Positions 1-10,400 of a stretch of DNA of 64,000 bases are shown here, piece after piece; position 1 is the stretch's first letter, and each line of letters opens with the position of its first letter. Position numbers and translations under genes: made by a program. The notes below the pieces were generated by a model. That model was not told where the DNA came from. It searched no databases and saw only the letters and a list, made by a program, of their open reading frames with translations. This DNA comes from Candidatus Poseidoniales archaeon (GTDB lineage: Archaea > Thermoplasmatota > Poseidoniia > Poseidoniales > Thalassarchaeaceae), in contig DTUF01000024.1 in assembly GCA_012964335.1 (NCBI GenBank), positions 62,001-126,000 of the forward strand, given 5' to 3'.

Positions 1-544
1 ATCTACTGCCAGGAATCATCATTGAAAGGTCGGTATGATTGTCCCCAACTGAACATATCTGCTCTGGCTCAAGGTTATTGATACGGCACAACTTCTCAAC
101 CATGTCCCCTTTGTAGTGAGCCGGTACTCTCACCATACCCTCATCTTGAAGGAAGCCTTTTTCATCATACTGGAAGCCATTTGCTACCCAGTCATCAACT
201 TTCAACATTTGAGCAATTGAGCCTATTAGCAAATCAACACCTGCACTTACGATGGCCACTGCGACGCCCCTCTCTTTGAGAGCATCCACCAAATCTCTAG
301 CACCAGGATTTAGGTTTACACCTTGGTAACAACGAATTAATTCGTCGCGATGGATTAATGGATTCACCTTCTTCCAATGTTGGATATCATCAGCCATGAA
401 CTCTTCATCAGAAATTCCTCCCTTTAGGAATTGGTCTAACATCGGTCCACTATTTGTGCCAAAATGTTCGTGAATAATGCGCCACGAAGAGATGGTGTCA
501 ATGAGTACCCCATCGCAATCGAAAACTACCGCTCGTAACTCCAT
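1..544 (-). CDS. HAD-superfamily phosphatase, C-terminus cut by window edge
   Basis: I translated this frame by hand because the ORF track omits edge-truncated genes. It is open for 181 codons from an ATG at 544 and runs off the left end. The N-terminus MELRAVVFDCDGVLIDT holds the HAD motif I nucleophile pair (DxD, here DCD). VAIVSAG matches motif II, and the run ending at the edge has CSVGDNHTDLSM, the motif IV acidic pair. A small helical cap would sit between motifs I and II. This layout fits phosphoserine-phosphatase-like or phosphoglycolate-phosphatase-like HAD enzymes acting on a small cytoplasmic phosphoester; the substrate cannot be told. A weak TATA-like CATAACA lies about 26 bp upstream, which would fit a leaderless transcript. 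Confidence 0.85.
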   Translation of the reverse strand, partial: MELRAVVFDCDGVLIDTISSWRIIHEHFGTNSGPMLDQFLKGGISDEEFMADDIQHWKKVNPLIHRDELIRCYQGVNLNPGARDLVDALKERGVAVAIVSAGVDLLIGSIAQMLKVDDWVANGFQYDEKGFLQDEGMVRVPAHYKGDMVEKLCRINNLEPEQICSVGDNHTDLSMMIPGSR

Positions 545-679
545 GCTCACAACTCATGTTTGCGGTTGTTATGGTCTCTTATGAATGGAATGATTAAACT
601 GCTGAACTACATCTATTCCTGTTCAGAATTTTCATAGTGAAAAAGTGTAATTTATACGGAAATATTGAGATTCAAGGTT

Positions 680-735
680 TCAAAATGAGAAAAGGCCCCA
701 CCACTGCTCAGCAGATGCCGAACAGAGGCGGGGCC
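680..735 (-). terminator. Stem-loop and T-tract downstream of the giant surface-protein gene
   Basis: Read on the minus strand, GGCCCC (730-735) and GGGGCC (694-699) form the outer stem of a hairpin about 120 nt after the stop of the 4641-aa gene. It is followed by TTTTCTCATTTT. A smaller CTGCTgAGCAG hairpin lies inside the loop. The order stem then T-run fits termination of the minus-strand transcript. Confidence 0.55.
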
Positions 736-754
736 AAATCAGCCTTACCGCAAA

Positions 755-838
755 CAGAGCTTACGCTCTGTAACGGAAGGTCGGGTGCTCAGGGGCCAAA
801 GCCCCCAAGCATCCCTGCATTCAGCGCCCGAAGGCGCT
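755..838. repeat. Three consecutive short GC-rich hairpins between stop codon and terminator
   Basis: Three perfect short inverted repeats follow each other: CAGAGC/GCTCTG around TTAC (755-770), GGGGC/GCCCC around CAAA (792-805) and AGCGCC/GGCGCT around CGAA (823-838). They lie in the 3' untranslated part of the giant gene. Together with the terminator stem they would give the transcript a highly folded 3' end. The ORF called across this stretch on the plus strand (637-873) has no family resemblance and is treated as chance. Confidence 0.5.
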
Positions 839-852
839 TCGTATTACTCACT

Positions 853-1431
853 TCAGCGGATGCTGGTTGGTGATGCAGTGTACTGCTTCAACATGTACGC
901 AGCGCCACCAGGCAATTCGTACTGAATGTCAATTAATGCCGAGTCGATGAGACCGTCATTGTCTGTCATTCTGATGAAGATTCTGTCACCAGGTCCGAAG
1001 GTTGTGATACAAGGTGAACCACCACGCTCACAGTGAGATATGTCATCCCAGAAGGTTACCATATTCTCGCTGTTACGAGGAGCGAATCCGTACACATTCT
1101 CTTCATCTCCACCACCAGGTGCAAGTGCAGTCTTGTACACTTGCTGTCCGCTAGCATTGGTCCACAATACAGAGACAGTCACTGCCTGTGTGGCTAAGTC
1201 TGTAGCTGCATATGATGTAGTAATTCTCCAGTGCCATTGGTCCTGTTGTAGTCCACTGATCTCTTGTACAGTAATTGATTCTGCTGAGAAGGTCAACCTT
1301 GGTGTGCCCTTGACACTGGTGTCTGCGAGTGAGCCTGCCCACACGTAGATTACACCAGCCAAGACGACTGTGATTGCAACAAGAAGGATGGTTGCGATAA
1401 CTGGGCTAACTGCACGGTCATCGTCAATCAT
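853..1431 (-). other. Nested, in-frame candidate pilin coding unit inside the giant ORF
   Basis: Codon 4450 of the giant ORF is an ATG (1431-1429). It is preceded, with 5 nt spacing, by AGGAGG (1442-1437), the best Shine-Dalgarno match near any start I examined in the window. Starting there gives 192 aa: a short acidic leader (MIDDDR), then AVSPVIA, the usual cleavage context of archaeal prepilins, a hydrophobic helix, and a soluble beta-rich domain ending in PTSIR. It could be made alone by internal initiation, as part of the giant protein, or both. The codon just before the ATG is TCA, one substitution away from TAA or TGA. Separate expression is an inference. Confidence 0.45.
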
Positions 1432-4400
1432 TGATTCCTCCTCGAAATCTTCCTCGTCTTCTTCCGCTCGAGAGCGGCTGAGTAGAGCACCAACGAATAC
1501 GCCGACTAAGCCGACTGCCATCAATGTTGGAGCGAACGAAGCAACAGCCTGTGCTGCCTTGGTCTCCACAATGAGTGGTAACTCGCTGTTGGTTCCTGAA
1601 GCAGTCATGTTATTGTCTGCCCAGTTCTTCTCTTCTAGAGCTGGCCTCTCGTACTTCGAGTTGTCAGTGTATTGACCAGTGAATGGATTCACTGTCATTA
1701 TGTCTACGAACACACGAACATCCTCAGATGTCTTGTTCATTCGGACGTAATTTCCAACCTCAACTGATCCACCGTAGTCAGGTAGTGATAATGCACCGTT
1801 TCCTGGACCATTGCTTCCAAGTCTTACACTGCTCTGGTATGTACCATCACAGCCTGCACAATCAGTGTCAACGATAAAGAATGACACTTGCAAATCGTAG
1901 AGATACTTGTATGTTCCATCTGAGTTGATTGGAGCATCTCCATCCATGTGCTGAAGGTTAACTGACACAGGTACCATAGTCTCGCGCAGAACACCGTCAA
2001 TTCCCTTGAAGTCAAATGGATCAGGGGACAGACGTACTTCGTTGAAGTTGTAGTCTGGTCGCAATTCCACTAGGTTGTGGACATTGATGAGTATCTGATG
2101 TTCGCTGCTGGTCTGCGAGTAACAGTTAGTAGTTGCGTCACCATCAGTTGCAAGAACGTTACATGCATCTGACTGTACGTAATCGTACTGTGCTGGTATT
2201 ACATCCTCAGGAGAATCCCAAAGAATCAAGTTCATCAAACAGTAGTCACCAGATCTTGGTGCCTTCTGGTGAATTCCATCATCTGGTATTCCATCACCAT
2301 CTGCATCCTGTAGCATATCCCACTCGCTGCTAGTTGCATCTGTGGTAGCATCAGGAATCAAATCGATTTCCATTGTGTGTGCTGCGTTGTCAATTGTTAC
2401 TGAGAAATAGTTAGTGTATTGACACTTGTCAGTGTAGTACTGAGAGTTATCGATTGTCCAATATAGTTGCTCATTGGTGTTATCGTTATCGCTCATCATG
2501 TCGGTCAAATCAATTGTTAGTAGGTCAGAATCTTCTGTGTCCTCATCTACAGACCACCACCAAGAATCGCCCTCATTATTTGGAGCATTGGCAGTTGAAC
2601 GGATTGTATCTGCTGTACCATCTTGGGCTAGAGTCTGGATGACTGAGCCGTTATTTACATCCCATGGGATAATACGAGTATTATCGTTAGTTGGTTGTAC
2701 TGTAAATGGTACGCTGATTGTTGCCGCAGCATCATTGATTGATGCACCGTCTGAAAGATCCAATACGATGTTACAGGTTCCACCATCTTCATTTGCCTCA
2801 TTGAGGTCAATTTCTAGAGTGGTACCGCCGCTAATGCTTACAGTGAATGGTGTACAATCTATTGGGTCAGTAACTGCAGTCCATGTGTAGGATTGAGGTG
2901 CTTGCTCAGTGTTGTTGTCAGCATTCCTGTCTTGCTCATTAGCTAGACCGTCACCGATTCCCAAATCTTGAACAAATCCTTCACCAGATGCGCCTCCCAA
3001 GAACTTGGTTAGCAAATCCCAGCCTCGCTCTTCACCGGTCACTGGATGTGGCCTCTGAGGTTCGTCGTAGTAGTTGTAGACCGCATTACCGTTAGCATCA
3101 ATGCCTTCAGTAAATACTGGTAGACCTGCTGAGTGTCGTGGGTTGTTGATTACTGGAGCGTCATTGACGTTCTCTACACCAACAAGCATTGACTGACTGC
3201 TGTACAAGCCGTGTCCATCTTTGACAACCAGGTATAGTCTCTGGTTACCAAACTCATTCGCATCTGGAGTGATGGTCATTGTATGACCTGTCAAATCGTA
3301 TGCGTATGGTGATGTTGCATTGCTTGGGTTTGTAGCATCGTTAGTTACAGTCCATGTCAATGTACTCGATGGTTGCTGATAATCTGCAGCCTTATCGGTC
3401 AAAGTCACGGTCTGTGAACCTGAATCTTCATCGTATGATACATCGACCAAGTCAGAAATGACTGGCTTTGCACGTAGGATGTCAATAGTGATATCCTGAT
3501 TCTGATCCATTGCTAGTGAACTATGTGTTCCCCAGTCCCAATAGATGTTATCTGCATCTCTTACCTTAACAGTCACATCATATGCGCGAGGTGTTGTTGC
3601 GCCGGTTGCTGTGAATGTTCGGTGGATTAGCAAGTAATCGTCTAGAGTACCATCAGCCAAATCGCCACCAGCCAATTGCAGTGTACCGAAGTCACCGAAT
3701 GTCTGAGCAGCACCGCTTGTCTGGTTCCATAGCTGTGGTGGATAAACACCAAGCACGTGACCAGAGTTTTCGTTCTGGATGATTGCTAGAGTCTTGATTC
3801 GTCCTGTTGGGCTTCCAATACAGTCCCATGGGATTGCGAACTCAGAGATACCACTCCATGTTGGAGTGACTCCTGGGTAACCAAATCCAGGTGCTGCTTG
3901 CATACCAGTACATGCTGCTGTAACATCGACCCAGTTGCCACCAGGCATAACCTTGCGGATACCCCAGTTTGCACGGTCTTCTGCCCATAGCATGAAGTCT
4001 GCCTCGAATGGCAGATTGTGACTGACATACCAGTTGTCACCAACGTTTGAACCACCTTGCTGGGTATCAAGATACCACATACCGTCTGTGACCAAGAAGG
4101 TCACTCCAGTCAGCATGATGTACAGATTTGAGTTATCCCAAGTCATGTATCCCATTGCTTGGCTAGTCGGGTCAGGGTTGACCGCAACTGGACCAGGCAT
4201 TGCATCGTCTGCAATGTTATAGCCTCCAAGTGGATGGCTTACGAACCAGTCAGTAACTGCCGCTGCACCACCTGCACCTTCTCCAACGGAGATGATGTTA
4301 GAGCGCCACGACGGGCTGACATATTCTGAACGACCAAGGTCGGTTGACTTAATCATCAATCCAACGTTGCTTGCTGCTCCACCCATGTGTGTAACAGTTA

Positions 4401-7400
4401 GGTCAAGGAGGTTACCCTCGTGAATGACCGCACTAGTTCCAATGGTCAACATACTCTGGTTGAGTGTGTTACCAACACTGGTAATGGTTGAGTAAGCTCC
4501 AGCATTAATCTGGGTCATACCTGCACCGTGCATGGATCTCCATGGACCATTTGTTGTTGTGGTCATGTTCTCAATCGTACCTGATGCGCCACTTAGTGTC
4601 TTCAGAGTTGTAGTTGCAGTTGAGTCACCGCCATTCCATCGGAAATCATCGTGACCATCTACTAGCATACCAATGCCACCAGTTGTATCCATGTTTGCAA
4701 CATCTAGTGTGTGGCGACCAGTGTCAGATGTAACATCCAAACCGATACCAAATCCACTATCTGCAGAGACACTTAGACCGTCAACAGTTAGGTCAACATT
4801 GGTCAAGTCAAAGCCGTTGTCACCAGTGACAACTGCTCCACCCTCTACATTTAGAGAACCACCGTCTTGTCGGTATGCTAGGCTAAATCCGCCGATGGAT
4901 GTACCATCAAGGGAGACGTCTTCGCTTCCGTCAAGGATGTCAATTCCGTATGTCTGTAAGTTGCTACCACCTGAACTTGCGGCTACATTGATTACACCAC
5001 TCATGAAACTGTGGATAGTGCAATGATACTCGTAAGTACCTGCAGCTGTGAACGTGTGGGCAAATGTTGAGCCCAAGTTCATTGGTCCACTGTTCCAAAT
5101 TCCAGATGTGTTACTGGTTGTTGAATGCTGGTAGTTGTTGGGGTCGCTGTTGTATTGAGTCAATACCCATCGTACAGTATCACCTGTGCTGATGTTCTTG
5201 ATTGTTGGATTATATTGCGACGCCTCAATGTTCACAGAGTGAATCTGTGATGCTGAACCACCTGCGCTGGCGAATGTGCTGCCAACATCAGATACATCAC
5301 AACCATCTGACAATAGAGCGTTAGATGTTGTGCTGACATAGTTGCCTGACATTGTGACTTCTGCAAGTCCACAGTTCTCTAGGTAGATACCTGTTGCAGT
5401 TGGTGAAACACGTCCACCAGATGCACTAATTGTGTTTCTTGAAATATCCACATCAAATCCAGAGCGGACACCGTAAACGTTGATTCCGCCATCTGCATCA
5501 ATCAGTGTGTTATCTGCAATTGAACCATGACCGTTTAGGACATAAATACCAGAGTGGGCTGAGTTTGCATCACCCTTGATTGTGTTGTTGTTGATATTCC
5601 ACTGCTTAGCATTACGCATATAGATAGGTTCGTCAGTAGTCAATAGAGTGTTTCCACGAATCTCTACACTGTTCAGACGATTGTCTTGTGCGTAGATACC
5701 GTATTGTACTCTCTTAGAGCCTGTTACTGTGTTGTTATCAATAAGCAAGTCATCTGCATCAGATTGTAGGTAAATCCAGATTGGTAGGTATGTGCTGTCA
5801 TACATTGTGTTGTTACTCCAGTGTGCACCATCTGTTCCAGATCCACCATAGGCAGGGCTGGTTGCATAGTAGTTAATGTAAATCATGATTCCAACAGTAC
5901 AGTCGTACATTGTGTTGTTATCAACAGTCCAGTCGCCAGGGTCAGTTCCAGCTGACTGGATACATATCTCTTCAGGATAGACCGATTGTACATCAGTTAA
6001 CTGAGAGTATGACACTAACACGCTGTTAGTAACATGCATCACTGGGTCACGGTTGTAATAACCAGCACCACTTCCAACTGCACCAACGTTAATCAGCGTT
6101 GAATCATTCACATGGAAATTACCGTAACTGTATCCACCGTAATATCCTAGGTTGAAGAACGCCGTATCCTTTGGACTAATTGCTGCCCACGTCGTATCAT
6201 CTAAGTAGATATCTCCGTCATAGTTTCTAACGTACAAATCAGACCATTCATCGTTGTAGAATCCACTGACAATAACTGTTGAACCATTGAATGATGCTCC
6301 AGTCGTACCAGTGTATGCCCAAGGCGAGTCTATCAGAATCGCTTTGTTCTTCATGTCTGTTGGCATCGCACCCCAGTAACCATATTCGGTAATCGTACCT
6401 CCGGCACCATCACCGTTCAATTTGGTTCTAGAACTTGCAGTTGCAATATAGTTAGCACCAGCACAGGATGCCAGTACACTGTAATAAGTTGATTCCCAAC
6501 TATAACATATACGAGCATCAAACCGATCCGTCAGTGCAACCGTATCAGAGTTACCTGGTCCATCGACCAAACTCACCCCTTTGACTGCATATCTAAAGTC
6601 TGCAACACGTGTACTCATTGAGCCAGTGGTGTCGTACTGTACTTTAGCAACAGTCATTATTTGGAATCCTGCTAAATTCACCACTGTCCATCCCGAAGAA
6701 TCAACATAATTGGTGTGGAACAACATATCGTTCACCGTTCCCGCGCTGTCAGTTTCACCTGAGCCCACGCGTCTACTATTGGCATCAATCATGCTCACGC
6801 CTGTTCCAGCGACACCATTACCATCTGCTTCAATAGTCACGTCCAGCAACCTTGCTCTTTGCAAGAGTCCTGAACCCGTCGCTACCACCGTGGCTAGATC
6901 AATATCTCCTTCAATCCAAGTAACCAAACCTGAAGTCGCAACATCGACTGTATTACTACCAGTAGTACAATCAGTACAGGTAAGTTCTCCTGAACCGTCG
7001 TGATTGATAGCAATATTATTGCTTGTCAATGCTAGGTTATTGAAGGCCCAGTCCTTGGTACTAGTTGGTAGAACATTGATTGCAGCTCCTGCAGCATTGG
7101 TGATTGTACCACTTAGGGCCATCTTAATTCCAGATCCTAGGACTATTCCGTCTTGGGATTGGTTGTCTAGATTGGTGTTAGTCAACTCTAATGAGCCAAT
7201 GGCTGCAGCTGTCATGCGAACACCATAGCGACCGTTGTTGACTGTTAAGCCATCCAATTCAACAGATGAACTGCCTGTAACCAATACACCCTCATCTACT
7301 GGGTCATTGACTACAACAGTGTCAATAACACCAGCAGCATAGTTTCCAGAAATGTGGAGACCTGTATCTGATCCATCAATCACACCATTTGCTAGTGAAG

Positions 7401-10400
7401 CAGTTCCAAATTCTCTACCCCAGTTTGCATCCATCAATTCATTGATAGTATTGCCACCACGGAATACGAAGTCATATCGGTCACCGTAGTAATCAGCGTA
7501 GTTGTGTAGAATATCGATGTATGCTGATACATCAGTTACACTTGGACTACTGACATCAACAATTGGCCAGTGCATTTGCCAGCCGTTTGGTGTAGGTGTC
7601 TGGTAACGGTATGCATATGAAAGACATATGTTGTAGTTACCCCAAAGACCGTTGTAGCCCTCTGGAGGCTTGAAGATACCCTGTCCGCCATGGTATTGGG
7701 TGTAGTAGTAACCCCAGTACTCGTACGGGTAGTAGTTCTGTGAACCTGTCAGACCCTCTGCCTTTTCAATTGTGAAACCGAAGTCGCTTGGGTATGAGTT
7801 AGCACCGTAGTATTGACCTGAACTAGTGTAAGGTCCGTAGTTGTTCATGTAGTAGTAGTAACCATACTGATACGAACCACCTGGGCTGTATTGGTAACCG
7901 TAGAGGTTACAGTCGTAACGAGCCCATCCATCGTTTCTTGATGGGTGGTCTGGATTGTTCCTGTCCCCAAGGTTTGAAGTAATACCTGAATGGTAATATC
8001 CAGTCATTAATTTACCTGCAGCATCTACAGTGAAATTCTCAATCTCATCTCCAATACCGTTTGCATCGTTATCAATTCCATCATTGAGTCCAATACGCAT
8101 TCGGTCGTGGATTGCGAAGTAACGGCTTGTGTAATAGTTGTACGTTGGGTGAACGTTTCCGCCCATGTAGACGTTATTGAAACCGAATTGGATGTAATTG
8201 TAATTACTTGCCAATCCAGTCAAATCAATGTCGTAAGTTTCCCAACCACGTGCGTGACCTGATAGTAGAGTTGAGCGGTAGATACTTGGTAGTGTCATTC
8301 CGCCATCAATTTCTACTCCAACTGTGTTATCGTTGAGGGTGAAGCCATCAATTGCTGGGGCTGCATCCTTGATCATTACGCCAGTAGCTGCTCCAGATAC
8401 ACCGATGTTCTGAATGACGCTGGTTCCGGAATCTTCTATCCAAACACCAACACCAGTCTGCTGTGCATTGTATATACTCGCATCGTTAACTAACAGTGTT
8501 CCACCGCTAACCTTGATGGTTGCCATAGACGCAGAGGTCGTTTGACTACCGTAAACTATGGCACCATTCTTCAACTCAAGAGTTCCATCACCGACATTCA
8601 GCGCCCCTCCAGTATTGGAGTTCTGATGCATATCACGGATAGCCCCATTATCTACAACGAAAGTACCGCCGTCTTGGATTTCCATTTCCCAGCCGTAAGC
8701 GCTGGTCACTGCCTTCATGTTACCAACTTCGCCACCACCTTCGGAGAGCAGAATTTCGCCTCCGTTCTGGATAGTGATTGTTGGGTTGTTGTTAGCTGTG
8801 CGGTTAATCATTATCTTTGTTCCATTCAAGTGCAACTTGCACCCGTCAATAACTAAGTCAGTTGATAGAGTAATGATTTGCATTGTGTATAGATAGTAGC
8901 CGTTGGTCATAGATGTGTTTGAATTCAAGAATCCACAATTCTTAGTTGCGCCATTCCAATCTTGTGGGAACGCTTCTAACTTAATGTAGACTTGATCACC
9001 TGGACTTAGCGGCATGGAACAATCCATGCTGTTAATCATACATGATCCTGTATACCATGCGTCTGCTGGTCCTGTCTCGTTCTGACCTGCACCGCCAGCA
9101 ATGGCGATTCGATGGTCTGTGTACGAGGCAGTAACAGTGGTTGATCCACTAACCTTCTCTAACTTATCTTGAAGCAACCAAACAGTTGCGTTTCCAGTAC
9201 TATCGGTTTTAGCTGCGCCAACTGATGTGATATCAGAAACTACACAAGCAGCACCTGGGCATGTACCCGAAGTGCTTACTGTAGTTGTAGTAACTGAATG
9301 GTCAGCAACAAATACTGGCACGAAGTTCATTACACGGTATGCTGCAACTTGAGCAGTACCACCGACATACAATGCACCTGAGGATGATGAAACATCAACC
9401 CAACAGTCAGACATTCCTGTCCAACCAGCTGCATTAGCACAATCGTTGCCTCTCCATGAGACTCCGATTAATCTAACATCACCGTTGGTGCTTGCTTGCG
9501 CCACATACGCGCCCATAGATGTTTGACCGGTTATTGCCACATCTGCGACTGTAACCTTTGCATTACGAGCATAAACGATGTTTCCGTTAGTGGAACTACC
9601 GTCCATTGAACCACCTGCTACGGTCAATGTGCTTGAAGCACTGCTTGAAGTACACGAAGCAGTTGCCCATACACCGTTGGTTGAATCACCAAGGTCAGCG
9701 TCATCAGCTCGGACATTCCAACCGCATCCAGCGATTGAAATACCATCAGCGGCTAGATTTGTGAGCATCACTAAGTCACCGGTTGCTGCAGTTCCATCCA
9801 TGCGGAGATATCCATCTAAGTCTACATTATCCATTGAACCTGGAGTAGTCCTTGACATCACCATATTACCAGTGCTGGTAATTCCGCTAGCGGACCAACC
9901 TGAGTCACCAAGAACAGTACCTGCGGTACCTCCTGGAGCCAACGAGATTGAACCACCACTAATATCGGTTAATGACATACTATCTGTAGCATATGATACG
10001 ATAGCATTTGCATATCCTGCTGCATTAATATTGTTAGCAAACAAACTTGTTCCAGAAGTTGCTAGTGAGGTTTGGCTGATACCAGACCCACCTACTTGTG
10101 TGCTTGATAGCCCACTTGTCGACATACTAACGTTGCTAGCATGTATCGAAGTAGCATCACCCATGACAGCGTTGTGTGCTGAATCTGTAATAGTTAGATT
10201 CTCTAGGTAAATATTGCTTCCGTCACCGGTCTTGATGGCACCTTCAGTAGATGAACTACCCATGTTACAGTTCGTTGCCGAACCTTCTAACCATGTTAAT
10301 CCGGAGTCATCAGGCAAGTCGATACAAGAGTTAGTTGCATTGGTTATTGAAACTCCAGAGAGATCAAAACCAGTACCTGTTCCTGAACCGTGCTTGATTG

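Noticed and set aside
637-873. 78-aa plus-strand ORF in the hairpin region
   Set aside because: It crosses the terminator and hairpins and overlaps the end of the giant gene; no homology or ribosome site.
7840-7900. GTA/TAG-rich microsatellite-like run
   Set aside because: It encodes the Tyr-rich segment in frame; not an independent DNA repeat.
9578-10210. 210-aa plus-strand ORF inside the giant gene
   Set aside because: Antisense shadow of the Ser/Thr/Gly-rich beta-helix; low-complexity Ala/Val/Pro/Ser sequence, no motif.
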